Shown here one piece after another: positions 16,832-25,086 of a DNA stretch of 64,000 bases. The notes under the pieces are model-generated. The model did no database searches. It saw only the letters and a list, made by a program, of their open reading frames with translations, and was not told the DNA's origin. The stretch lies in NCBI RefSeq assembly GCF_003614435.1, contig NZ_CP025546.1:3348001-3412000 (forward strand), in the 5' to 3' direction. Origin of the DNA: Mycobacterium paragordonae. Lineage in GTDB: Bacteria > Actinomycetota > Actinomycetes > Mycobacteriales > Mycobacteriaceae. The position numbers and the translations under genes were made by a program. How positions within the stretch are numbered: position 1 is the first letter of the stretch; every line of letters starts with the position of its first letter.

Positions 16832-18111
16832 GTATGTGGAAGAACTGGGCCGGTGACCAAATCTGCGCACCGGCGGCGATCGAACGGCCCGCCTCGGAGG
16901 CCGAGCTCTCCGACATCGTGGTCCGGGCGGCCGGCCGGGGGCAGCGGGTCCGCGCGGTGGGAAGCGGCCACTCCTTCACCGACTGCGCGTGCACCGACGG
17001 CGTCATGATCGACATGACCGGTCTGCAGCGGGTGATCAACGTCGACAAGGCTAACGGCCTGGCGACGGTCCAGGGTGGTGCCAAGTTGCATCCGCTCTTC
17101 GCCGAGCTGGCGGCAAGCGGGTTCGGCATCGAGAACCAGGGCGACATCGACAAGCAGTCGATCACCGGAGCCACCGCGACGGCCACCCACGGCACCGGCG
17201 CGCGCTTCAAAAACGTTTCCGCACAGATTGTTTCGGCCCGGGTGGTCACCGCAACCGGTGAGGTGCTGGAGGTCTCCGAAGGCGACGACTACCTGGCGGC
17301 GCGGGTGTCGCTGGGCGCACTCGGCGTGATATCGCAGGTCACCCTCAAGGTGGTGCCCCTGTTCACGCTGCACCGCGAGGACGAACTACGCCCGCTGACC
17401 GAGACGCTCGATCGGCTCGACGCCGACGTCGACGGCAATGACCACTTCGAATTCTTCGTCTTCCCCTACGGAGACACCGCGCTGACCCGCACCACCCGGC
17501 GCAGCAACGAATCCCCCCGGCCCGCGCCGGCCTGGAAGAAGAAGCTCGGCGAGGGATTCGAGAATGTCGGCCTGAACGTGATCTGCCGCGCCGGGCGCCA
17601 ATTCCCGAGCGCGGCACCACGCCTCAATCGGCTGCTGACCAGCCTCATGTCGCCGTCCAGCGTCCAGGACCACGGGTGGAAGGTCTACGCCAGCGCGCGC
17701 AACGTCAAGTTCACCGAGATGGAATACGCGATTCCCCGGGAGCATGCGCGCGTTGCGGTCCAGCGCGTCATCGACCTGGTGCGCCGGCGAAACCTGCCGA
17801 TCATGTACCCGCTGGAAGTGCGGTTCAGTGCTCCCGACGACGCGTTCCTGTCGACCGCGAACGGGCGCGACACCTGTTACATCGCGGTGCACCAGTTCAG
17901 CGGCATGGAATTCGAGACCTATTTCCGTGCCGTGGAAGAGATCATGGACGAATACGAGGGCCGGCCGCACTGGGGTAAGCGCCACTACCAGACGGCCGCC
18001 ACCTTGCGGGAGCGCTACCCGGACTGGGATCGGTTCATCGCGGTCCGCGACCGGCTCGACCCTGAGCGTGTCTTCCGCAACGACTACACCCGGCGGGTGC
18101 TCGGCAACTGA
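16828..18111 (+). CDS. FAD-linked sugar-1,4-lactone oxidase/dehydrogenase (Rv1771-like)
   Basis: 427 aa. It has an N-terminal VAO/PCMH FAD-binding domain (RAVGSGHSFTDCACTDG; later TGATATATHGTG) and a C-terminal ALO domain (GKRHYQTAATLRERYPDWDRF). The M. tuberculosis homologue Rv1771 is described as L-gulono-1,4-lactone dehydrogenase, making ascorbate-type products; the same role is assumed. Start ATG overlaps the stop of the M28 peptidase gene (ATGA). Confidence 0.9.
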   Translation: MSMWKNWAGDQICAPAAIERPASEAELSDIVVRAAGRGQRVRAVGSGHSFTDCACTDGVMIDMTGLQRVINVDKANGLATVQGGAKLHPLFAELAASGFGIENQGDIDKQSITGATATATHGTGARFKNVSAQIVSARVVTATGEVLEVSEGDDYLAARVSLGALGVISQVTLKVVPLFTLHREDELRPLTETLDRLDADVDGNDHFEFFVFPYGDTALTRTTRRSNESPRPAPAWKKKLGEGFENVGLNVICRAGRQFPSAAPRLNRLLTSLMSPSSVQDHGWKVYASARNVKFTEMEYAIPREHARVAVQRVIDLVRRRNLPIMYPLEVRFSAPDDAFLSTANGRDTCYIAVHQFSGMEFETYFRAVEEIMDEYEGRPHWGKRHYQTAATLRERYPDWDRFIAVRDRLDPERVFRNDYTRRVLGN

Positions 18112-18222
18112 CTCGGTGGGGACTGACGAACGGCCCCATCTGTGGGGACCAAAGTCATTGGCTGCCAATAGGGTGCTGACGCGGGGCGCTGCTGGTCGTA
18201 GGTTTACGACCGGGAGGCGAAC

Positions 18223-19587
18223 ATGACTGAATTCTTGCGCAACAGCGACGCCTTCACCTGGGCGATGGAAAGCGATCCGCGGCTGCGGTCGACGGTGGTC
18301 AGCGTGGTGCTGTTGGACCGGCCTCCGGACTGGGGCGAAGTGCGCGAGCGTTTCGACCGGATCAGCCGAAAGCTGCCCATGTTCCGGCAGCGCGTCGTGG
18401 AATCCCCGCCGCCGGCCCCGCCCCGGTGGGAGTACGACCCGGACTTCGATCTCGACTACCACATGCGGCGCACCGCGGTCTCCGGTTCGGGCACGCTCGA
18501 CGATGTGCTGGAAATGGCGCGGCTGGCCGAGATGCAGGATTTCGACCGGGCCCGGGCGCTGTGGGAGACGACGTTGGTCGAGGGTCTGGCCGACGGCGGT
18601 GCGGCCGTGATCTGCAAGTTCCACCACGCCCTGACCGACGGGGTCGGGGGTGTGCAGATCGCGATGAACCTGTTCGACCTCTCCGAAGAGCTGTACCCGC
18701 ATGAGCCGCTGCCGGAGGAGCCGCGGGTCTCCGCGTCCAGCTGGCTGGACGGTTACCGGGACACGTTGCGCTACAACGCTTCTCTGCTCGGTCAGGCGTT
18801 GGTCGGCACCGCCAGAAGGGCACCTCGCCTGGTGTATGACGGTCTTCGGCGGCCGGTGGCGACGGTGCGGTCGGCGGCGGCCAACGCCGCATCGGTCTAC
18901 CGCACCGTGCGCCCGCTGAACCGGACCGGCTCGCCGCTGACCACCGAGCGCAGTCTGATCCGCCGTCTCAGCGTGCACGAGGTATCGCGACCGCAACTGC
19001 GGGAGGCGGCACACCGCGCCGGCGGCGCGCTGAACGACGCGTTCGTCGCCGGGGTGGCGGGCGGGCTGCGTCGCTACCACGAGAAGCACGGTGTCGCCGT
19101 GGGTGATCTGCATTTGACGATGCCGATCAGCTTGCGGACAAACACCGATGACATGGGCGGCAACAAGATCACCTTGATGCGCTTCGATGTGCCGGTCGGC
19201 GAGCCCGATCCGGCGCGCCGGATCCAGCAGATCCACGAACGTGTCGGCCTGGTGCGCAACGAGAAGTCGCTGCCGCACACCCAGTTGATCGCCGGTGTGC
19301 TGAATCTGATGCCGCGGTGGTACATCGGTTCGGTGCTGCGCCACGTCGACTTCTTGACCAGTGATGTGCCGGGTATTCCGGTACCGGTGTTTCTGGGTGG
19401 TGCCGCGGTGCGCGGTCAGTACGCTTTCGGACCCACGATCGGCTCATCCGTCAACGTCACGCTGCTGTCCTACGTCGACACCTGCGCACTCGGGGTCAAC
19501 GTCGACACCGCGGCGATTCCCGACTACGACGTCTTCCACGAAGCCCTGGTCGCCGGCTTCGAAGAAGTGCTGGCGCTGGCCGACTGA
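18223..19587 (+). CDS. Wax ester synthase/diacylglycerol acyltransferase (WS/DGAT, Rv1760-like)
   Basis: 454 aa. The catalytic motif HHxxxDG is intact at residues 134-140 (HHALTDG). The C-terminal WES_acyltransf part has the PLPLSNVPG-equivalent VDFLTSDVPGIPVPVF and the LSY block SSVNVTLLSYVDTCALGVNVD. It makes triacylglycerol or wax esters from acyl-CoA for storage. The closest M. tuberculosis gene by position and sequence feel is Rv1760. The gap of 111 bp from the lactone oxidase gene contains GGGAGGCGAAC before the ATG. Confidence 0.88.
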   Translation: MTEFLRNSDAFTWAMESDPRLRSTVVSVVLLDRPPDWGEVRERFDRISRKLPMFRQRVVESPPPAPPRWEYDPDFDLDYHMRRTAVSGSGTLDDVLEMARLAEMQDFDRARALWETTLVEGLADGGAAVICKFHHALTDGVGGVQIAMNLFDLSEELYPHEPLPEEPRVSASSWLDGYRDTLRYNASLLGQALVGTARRAPRLVYDGLRRPVATVRSAAANAASVYRTVRPLNRTGSPLTTERSLIRRLSVHEVSRPQLREAAHRAGGALNDAFVAGVAGGLRRYHEKHGVAVGDLHLTMPISLRTNTDDMGGNKITLMRFDVPVGEPDPARRIQQIHERVGLVRNEKSLPHTQLIAGVLNLMPRWYIGSVLRHVDFLTSDVPGIPVPVFLGGAAVRGQYAFGPTIGSSVNVTLLSYVDTCALGVNVDTAAIPDYDVFHEALVAGFEEVLALAD

Positions 19588-19754
19588 TCGGTATCAGCAC
19601 CCTTACAGCTACGTATCGATACGGGCGGCGCTCTGGCGCATTCGCGCAGACCCGCAAATCATGGCACGGTGCGCCGATTGTGGCGTGCCTCCGGCGAGAA
19701 GTCTTCACCTGCAAGAGTTTCGCTGGTGGATGTATCGGTTGGAGGTAGAAAGGT

Positions 19755-20045
19755 ATGACGGCAAGCTGGGCTCCTACCCAGATTCCCTCGGATTCGAACT
19801 CGGGTCGCCTGATGGACACCGCACGCGGCATTCTCATCGGCCTGCGCCGGTGCCGCTCCGGCATGGCCTTCGACGAGTTGCACAACGCAGCGCAGCGTCA
19901 CCGGGTCCCGGTGTACGCGATGGCCTGGGCGCTGGTGCACCTGGCCGGGGAGGGAGAGGAGACACCGAGTTTCATCGAGGCCCAGTCAGCGGCCCGGCAT
20001 GAGTGGGGCGAGTTGTTCGCCGCTTCCGGCGTATCGTCCTGCTGA
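19755..20045 (+). CDS. Small ANTAR-domain protein (Rv1772-like position)
   Basis: 96 aa. Residues from about 18 to 70 follow the ANTAR RNA-binding pattern: LMDTARGILIGLRRCRSG, then AFDELHNAAQRHRV, then the alanine/valine-rich third helix. ANTAR proteins bind paired hexaloop hairpins in nascent RNA and prevent termination. Here there is no attached sensor or receiver domain, so its signal input must be separate or absent. Its position between the WS/DGAT gene and the IclR gene corresponds to Rv1772. Confidence 0.65.
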   Translation: MTASWAPTQIPSDSNSGRLMDTARGILIGLRRCRSGMAFDELHNAAQRHRVPVYAMAWALVHLAGEGEETPSFIEAQSAARHEWGELFAASGVSSC

Positions 20046-20091
20046 CCCGCATCACCGAACACGGCACGGCCGCGGTAAAGGGAAGTACCGT

Positions 20092-20112
20092 GGCCTTTCT
20101 CAAGGCCTTCTT
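20092..20112. terminator. Probable terminator between convergent genes
   Basis: GGCCTT (20092-20097), loop TTCTC-like, AAGGCC (20102-20107), then TTCTT. A second AAGGCC follows at 20114. The stem is short. It sits between the stops of the ANTAR gene (20045) and the IclR gene (20132). Confidence 0.45.
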
Positions 20113-20131
20113 CAAGGCCTCCGGGTGCGGA

Positions 20132-20878
20132 TCAGCGCGTCCAGGCCGCCGATTCGGCGGCGGCGCGCAGTGCGGCGACGATCTGGTCCTGCTTCTCCGC
20201 GAAGCGCTCGGTCGGGGTGGGCACCGAGATGGCAATCACGTTGTCTCCCACCGACCGTCGTGCGATAGCTGCCGCGGAGATGCCCGCAGTGTGCTCATCT
20301 CGATCGAAAGCGATTCCGGTGGAACGGATTTCGTCGATCTCCGGCCGCAGTGCAGCGGCCACCTCGCGGGGCATTCGGGCTAATGCCACCTCCACGTCGG
20401 CGTCGTCGAGTGCGGCGAGCGCCGCCTTTCCGTTGGCGGTACCGGCCAGCGGGAAACGAACCCCGATCGCGGAAACCGCCCGCAGCCGGTGCGAGGATTC
20501 GATCTGATCGACGAACCACATTCGCTGGCCCCGCAGCACGGAGAGGTCCACGGTTTCCCCGTCGGTGGCCGTGGCCACCCGCTCGATGGTCGGCCGGAAG
20601 ATCGCGGCGATATGCGCACCGGTGGCGCTACCGAAGCCGAGCAACCGATCACCAAGGGAAAAACGGCCATTCGAGTCGACACTGACCAGGCCGACCTCGA
20701 CCAGACCCACCAGCAGTCGCCGGACGGTCGACTTCGCCAATCCCAGTCGCTCGCCGAGGTCGACCAGACGCAGATGGCCCGGCTCGGCGGCGATTTCGTC
20801 AAGGGCGGCCGCGGCACGGCGCAGCACCTGAATTCCCTCGTCACGATTGGTCGTCGAAGTCCGTTCCGTTTGCCCCAC
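20132..20878 (-). CDS. IclR-family transcriptional regulator (Rv1773c-like)
   Basis: 248 aa with the N-terminal winged helix (residues 37-60, LRLVDLGERLGLAKSTVRRLL) and the C-terminal GAF-like IclR effector domain (ending near VIAISVPTPTERF). It is divergent from the FAD oxidoreductase gene, with a 66-bp gap containing palindromes. It most likely controls the Rv1774-Rv1775-like operon in response to a small molecule substrate or product. Confidence 0.93.
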   Translation of the reverse strand: MGQTERTSTTNRDEGIQVLRRAAAALDEIAAEPGHLRLVDLGERLGLAKSTVRRLLVGLVEVGLVSVDSNGRFSLGDRLLGFGSATGAHIAAIFRPTIERVATATDGETVDLSVLRGQRMWFVDQIESSHRLRAVSAIGVRFPLAGTANGKAALAALDDADVEVALARMPREVAAALRPEIDEIRSTGIAFDRDEHTAGISAAAIARRSVGDNVIAISVPTPTERFAEKQDQIVAALRAAAESAAWTR

Positions 20879-20883
20879 ACTTC

Positions 20884-20906
20884 CACTATAGTGTGCCGCA
20901 TAGCGG
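20884..20906. promoter_or_regulatory. Candidate IclR operator
   Basis: CACTATAGTG (20884-20893) is a perfect 10-bp palindrome, followed by CCGC-ATA-GCGG (20896-20906). Both lie between the IclR start (20878) and the oxidoreductase start (20945), where IclR proteins usually bind. Confidence 0.5.
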
Positions 20907-20944
20907 ACTGGGAAGAACCGAAATAGGGATCAAAGGAGTTCCAA

Positions 20945-22285
20945 ATGGGCGCGTTACCTGCCGGGCGACACTACTTCCGTGGCGAGGACGGCTACGAACC
21001 CGCCCGGCGCGACAGCGTCTGGCATCAGCGGGTGCCCGACCGCTACCCGGACGTGATCGTGCAGGCTACCGATGCTGACGACATCAAAGCCGCCCTCGCC
21101 TATGCCAAGGCCCACGGCCACAAGGTCAGCATCAAGTCGGGTGGGCACAGCTTTGCGGCCAGCCACCTCCGGGACGGCGCCCTGTTGCTGGACGTGAGCC
21201 GCCTCGACCACGCCTCGATCGATGCCGACAAGATGACCGCCGTCGCCGGGCCCGGCAAAGGCGGCAGCCTGCTGATGGCCGATCTGCAGGCGCAGAACCT
21301 GTTCTTCCCCGGCGGCCACTGCAAGGGTGTCTGCCTGGGCGGGTACCTCCTGCAGGGTGGATACGGCTGGAACAGCCGGATTTACGGGCCGGCCTGCGAG
21401 AGCGTCACCGCGCTCGATGTCATCACCGCCGACGGCGAGCAGATCCATTGCGACGCCGAGAACCATCCCGAACTGTATTGGGCCGCCCGCGGTGCCGGCC
21501 CCGGTTTCTTCGGTGTCGTCACCTCCTTCTATCTGAAGGTCTATCCGCGCCCCGCGGTCTGTGGCACCAGCGTGTACGTGTACCCGCTCGATCTCGCCGA
21601 CGAGGTGTACACCTGGGCCCGCAACGTCAGCGCTGACGTCGACCGTCGCGTCGAGATGCAGATCATCGCCACGGCCAGCGTTCCCGAGATGGGCCTCGAC
21701 ATTCCGGCCATCGTGATGGCATCACCGGCGTTCGCCGACTCCGAGGAGGAGGCCAAGGAGGCCCTCGCGGTGTTCGAGACGTGTCCGGTCGTCGACCGAG
21801 CACTGGTCAAAAATCCCTACATGCCAACGGATCTACCCACCTGGTACGACGTCGTGATGACGCACTACCTGGAGGACCACCGCTACACGGCCGACAACAT
21901 GTGGACGTCGGCGTCCGCGGAGGAGCTGCTGCCGGGCATCCGCAACATCGTCGACACCCTGCCACCGTCGCCGTCGCACTTTCTGTGGCTGAACTGGGGG
22001 CCCTCGCCGGCCCGCCAGGACATGGCCTACAGCGTCGAGGACGAAATCTACCTCGCCCTCTACGGCTCCTGGAAAGACCCCGCCGATGACGCGAAATACG
22101 CTGACTGGGCGCAATCCAACATGGCGGCGATGTCACACCTGGCAACCGGCATTCAACTGGCCGACGAGAACCTGGGCCAGCGCCCTGCCCGCTTCGCCAC
22201 CGACGAGGCGATGGTCAGGCTGGACAAAGCTCGCGCGACCTATGACCCCGATGGCCTGTTCAACAGCTGGATGGGACGAATCTGA
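20945..22285 (+). CDS. FAD-binding oxidoreductase, berberine-bridge type (Rv1774-like)
   Basis: 446 aa. PCMH FAD domain plus C-terminal BBE motif (LDKARATYDPDGLFNSWMG). His68 in SGGHSF and Cys126 in FPGGHCKGVCLGG occupy the two positions used for bicovalent FAD attachment in this family, so the flavin may be doubly linked. Such enzymes oxidise sugars or phenolic alcohols with O2. Start ATG behind AAAGGAG. It overlaps the next gene by one base and both are opposite the IclR gene, so they form its likely target operon. Confidence 0.9.
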   Translation: MGALPAGRHYFRGEDGYEPARRDSVWHQRVPDRYPDVIVQATDADDIKAALAYAKAHGHKVSIKSGGHSFAASHLRDGALLLDVSRLDHASIDADKMTAVAGPGKGGSLLMADLQAQNLFFPGGHCKGVCLGGYLLQGGYGWNSRIYGPACESVTALDVITADGEQIHCDAENHPELYWAARGAGPGFFGVVTSFYLKVYPRPAVCGTSVYVYPLDLADEVYTWARNVSADVDRRVEMQIIATASVPEMGLDIPAIVMASPAFADSEEEAKEALAVFETCPVVDRALVKNPYMPTDLPTWYDVVMTHYLEDHRYTADNMWTSASAEELLPGIRNIVDTLPPSPSHFLWLNWGPSPARQDMAYSVEDEIYLALYGSWKDPADDAKYADWAQSNMAAMSHLATGIQLADENLGQRPARFATDEAMVRLDKARATYDPDGLFNSWMGRI

Positions 22286-23094
22286 TGACCGGAGACCTCT
22301 ACCTCGGCTACCGGGGCGACGACGCGGACACTCCGTTCGGCAAGTTCTTCAAACCCGAAATGGCGCCGCTGCCAAAGCATGTCGTGGAAGCGCTGGAGCA
22401 CGGGCCGCAAGGCGGCATGGCGCTGCTGGCGCGCGACGACGCCGCCCGGGTGGCCGATGACGGCTACCAGCAGACCGAGAACGGTTACGGCGTTCTCGAA
22501 GACGGCAGCTATCAGGTGTCGGTGCGTACCGACATGCCCGGTGTGACGCCGGCGATGTGGTCGTGGTGGTTCGGTTGGCACGGATGCGACAGCCGCCGCT
22601 ACAAGTTGTGGCACCCGAGGGCACACCTGTCGGCCGCCTGGAAAGACGGTGACGACAATGGACGCGAAGGGGCGCAACGCTATATCGGGCGCTGGTCGCT
22701 GATCAACGAGTACATCGGTTCGTCGATGCTCAGTGGGGCAATACAATTCGTCGAACCGGCAGCGATGGGCCTGCCCGCCGACAGCGACGATGCGGTGGCG
22801 GTCTGTGCGCGACTGGGCTCAGCGGACGCGCCGGTCGACGTCGGCTGGTTCATTCACCACATCCGCTCCACCCGGGACGGATCGGAGATGCGGTCCCGCT
22901 TCTGGATGGGAGGACCGCACATCGCCGTCCGCAACGCTCCCGGTGTGGCGTCGAAAGCAGTGCGTCCCATCGCATCCCGGATACTGGGCAACGCGGAGAC
23001 CAGCGGACGCAATCTGCTGGTGCACTGTGCCCAGGAGATGAACCACCTGGCCGGATTTCTGCCCCAACTCTACGAGAGCTTCGGTGACGAGTGA
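22285..23094 (+). CDS. DAPG hydrolase (PhlG) family protein (Rv1775-like)
   Basis: 269 aa. The segment YQVSVRTDMPGVTPAMWSWW followed by WHGCDSRRYKLWHPRAH is characteristic of the PhlG-like family, which hydrolyses C-C bonds in acylated phloroglucinols using zinc; the W-H and H-x-x-H elements are the kind of residues used as ligands. The later HCAQEMNHLAGFLP also fits. The start overlaps the previous stop (TGATG), so it is coupled to the oxidoreductase, suggesting a two-step aromatic ketone breakdown. The real substrate in mycobacteria is unknown. Confidence 0.75.
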   Translation: MTGDLYLGYRGDDADTPFGKFFKPEMAPLPKHVVEALEHGPQGGMALLARDDAARVADDGYQQTENGYGVLEDGSYQVSVRTDMPGVTPAMWSWWFGWHGCDSRRYKLWHPRAHLSAAWKDGDDNGREGAQRYIGRWSLINEYIGSSMLSGAIQFVEPAAMGLPADSDDAVAVCARLGSADAPVDVGWFIHHIRSTRDGSEMRSRFWMGGPHIAVRNAPGVASKAVRPIASRILGNAETSGRNLLVHCAQEMNHLAGFLPQLYESFGDE

Positions 23095-23109
23095 CGCCCA
23101 GATTCTCAC

Positions 23110-23173
23110 GTCTGAGACAGCTGCGGAGATCCTTCCGCGGATAACCGCATGTCGGAGCGCGCCGCTGAGACAG
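23110..23173 (+). promoter_or_regulatory. Direct repeats CTGAGACAG upstream of cyp144
   Basis: CTGAGACAG occurs at 23112-23120 (inside the palindrome GTCTGAGAC) and again at 23165-23173 in the same orientation. The 163-bp gap contains no gene. In M. tuberculosis a TetR gene (Rv1776c) occupies this place. The repeats may be regulator half-sites; this is inference. Confidence 0.35.
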
Positions 23174-23257
23174 ACCCGGCGGGAGGCCGATATCGGGCAT
23201 TTTCGACTTCGCCGGGTGGCATTGACCTGCGGGTATTGACTCAGCACGCTGGACTCC

Positions 23258-24472
23258 ATGATCGCCGTCCACGACACCGTCGACCTCTTCGATGCCGGGT
23301 CGATCCAGGATCCCTACCCCCTTTATGAGCGCATGCGCAGCGCGGGCCCGGTCCATCGGGTAGCCGACTCGGACTTCTATGTGGTGTGCGGGTGGGAGGC
23401 GGTCCATGAGGCCATCGGCCGCACCGAGGACTTCTCCTCGAATCTGACCGCCACCATGACGTACACGCCGGACGGCAGCGTGCAGGCGTTCACCATGGAT
23501 GGCCTCGGCGGGCCCACCCAGGTGTTGGCGACCGCCGACGATTCGCTGCATGCGGTGCATCGCAAGCTGCTGGTCCGGCACCTGGCCGCCAAACGAATCC
23601 GCGCCATCGAACAGTTCACCGCGGCGGCCGCGGACCGGCTTTGGCGCCAGGGTCTGCGTGACGGGCAAATCGAATGGATGGGAGCCGTGGCCAACCGCCT
23701 GCCGATGATGGTGGTGGCCGAGCTGATCGGCATTCCCGACGCCGACATCGCCCAGCTGGTGCAGTGGGGTTACGCCGCCACTCAGCTGCTCGAAGGATTG
23801 GTGAGTCGCGAGCAGCTCGATGCGGCAGGCGTTGCGCTGCTGGAACTCAACGGCTACATCACCGATTGTTTCCGCCGAGCGGTCGCCGCGCCGCAGGCAA
23901 ACCTGCTCGGCGAGCTCTCGACGGCCTGCACATCGGGGGAGATCGACACCATCGCGGCACAGGTGATGATGGTGACCCTGTTCGCGGCGGGCGGGGAGTC
24001 GACCGCCTCGCTGCTGGGCAGCGCCGCCTGGATCCTGGCGACCCGTTCCGACATCCAGCGCCGGCTGCGCGAAAACCCGGACCTGCTCGGGCCTTTCATC
24101 GAAGAGACACTGCGCTACGAACCGCCGTTCCGTGGTCACTACCGGCATGTGCGCACCGACACCAGCCTGGCCGGGGTCGATCTACCCGCCGACTCGCACC
24201 TGATGCTGATGTGGGGCGCGGCCAACCGCGACCCCACACACTTCGAAGACCCCGCACAGTTCCGGCTCGACCGCCCGGGAGCCAAGGGACACCTCAGCTT
24301 CGGCAGGGGAGTGCACTTCTGCGTCGGCGCCGCACTCGCGCGGCTGGAAGCTCAGATCGTGCTGCGCCTACTGCTGGACCACACCACCGAGATCGAGGCA
24401 GCCGGCGTCGGGCCCTGGCTGCCCAGCTTGCTGGTGCGGCGCCTGGAGCACCTACAATTGTTGGTCAAATAA
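23258..24472 (+). CDS. cyp144: Cytochrome P450 CYP144 (Rv1777-like)
   Basis: 404 aa. Haem-binding signature FGRGVHFCVGAALARLE with Cys355 as thiolate ligand; K-helix ExxR in EETLRYEPPF; I-helix region FAAGGESTASLLG with Glu-Ser-Thr rather than the common D/E-T pair order. It hydroxylates an unknown substrate with electrons from a ferredoxin. Position after the Rv1775-like gene and before the Rv1778c-like gene supports CYP144. The start lacks a clear ribosome site. Confidence 0.88.
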   Translation: MIAVHDTVDLFDAGSIQDPYPLYERMRSAGPVHRVADSDFYVVCGWEAVHEAIGRTEDFSSNLTATMTYTPDGSVQAFTMDGLGGPTQVLATADDSLHAVHRKLLVRHLAAKRIRAIEQFTAAAADRLWRQGLRDGQIEWMGAVANRLPMMVVAELIGIPDADIAQLVQWGYAATQLLEGLVSREQLDAAGVALLELNGYITDCFRRAVAAPQANLLGELSTACTSGEIDTIAAQVMMVTLFAAGGESTASLLGSAAWILATRSDIQRRLRENPDLLGPFIEETLRYEPPFRGHYRHVRTDTSLAGVDLPADSHLMLMWGAANRDPTHFEDPAQFRLDRPGAKGHLSFGRGVHFCVGAALARLEAQIVLRLLLDHTTEIEAAGVGPWLPSLLVRRLEHLQLLVK

Positions 24473-24496
24473 CTTGCGGCGCAGCCGATTACGATG

Positions 24497-24943
24497 TCAT
24501 GTCGGCGTCGGCGCGATGCCGCCCGGGGACACGATGAAGGCCTCGACGGCGGTGGCCTGTTCGAAGCCGTCCACCTCGACCCGCCACTCGTAGATGCCCG
24601 GTTCCAAGGGGATTCCGGCCGGGATGTTGAGGGTGAGCGGCATCCGGACCGCGGTGCCGTGGATCGCTCCCGGCAGGCGGCCCGCCTCGGCGGCAGCCTC
24701 GAACAGAATCCGCTGCGGGCCCTGCGGCCCCTGTACCACCACCGGTTGACCGTCGGTGTCCAGCAACTGACAGGTGAGCTTGTGCTGCTTGTTCGTCTCG
24801 TCCCAGTCGATGTCCAGGAACATCACCAATGCGAATGGGGGCGTAGGTGTTTGGCACTGCCGCCAGCCCAGCCCGAGAGTATGGACCTTGCCCGATTGAA
24901 CATCGGCCTGCGCCGCGTCCGCCAGAAAGAGGCTGACCTTCAT
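24497..24943 (-). CDS. Conserved hypothetical protein (Rv1778c-like)
   Basis: 148 aa, soluble, beta-rich, with no catalytic motif. Sequence features such as FALVMFLDIDWDETNKQHKL and NIPAGIPLEPGIYEWRVEVDG suggest an immunoglobulin-like or jelly-roll beta sandwich of the DUF6941 type. It ends 25 bp after cyp144 in the opposite direction. Function unknown. Confidence 0.8.
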   Translation of the reverse strand: MKVSLFLADAAQADVQSGKVHTLGLGWRQCQTPTPPFALVMFLDIDWDETNKQHKLTCQLLDTDGQPVVVQGPQGPQRILFEAAAEAGRLPGAIHGTAVRMPLTLNIPAGIPLEPGIYEWRVEVDGFEQATAVEAFIVSPGGIAPTPT

Positions 24944-25086
24944 GCGAGTCGCTGCCTTACGATTGCCGCCGTCACGAGATCCATAGATCCACGTCCTGTT
25001 CCCAATCCGTATGCAATTACCCGTCGCTGCCGACCTGGAAAGATACTACGCTGCGACCAACTCGCCCGGTTTGCCGCTATGCCACC

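Noticed and set aside
17386..19344. 652-codon open frame on the minus strand across the lactone oxidase and WS/DGAT genes
   Set aside because: It is antisense to two well-supported genes, His/Arg/Val-rich as expected for the complement of GC-rich coding DNA, and has no domain or ribosome site.
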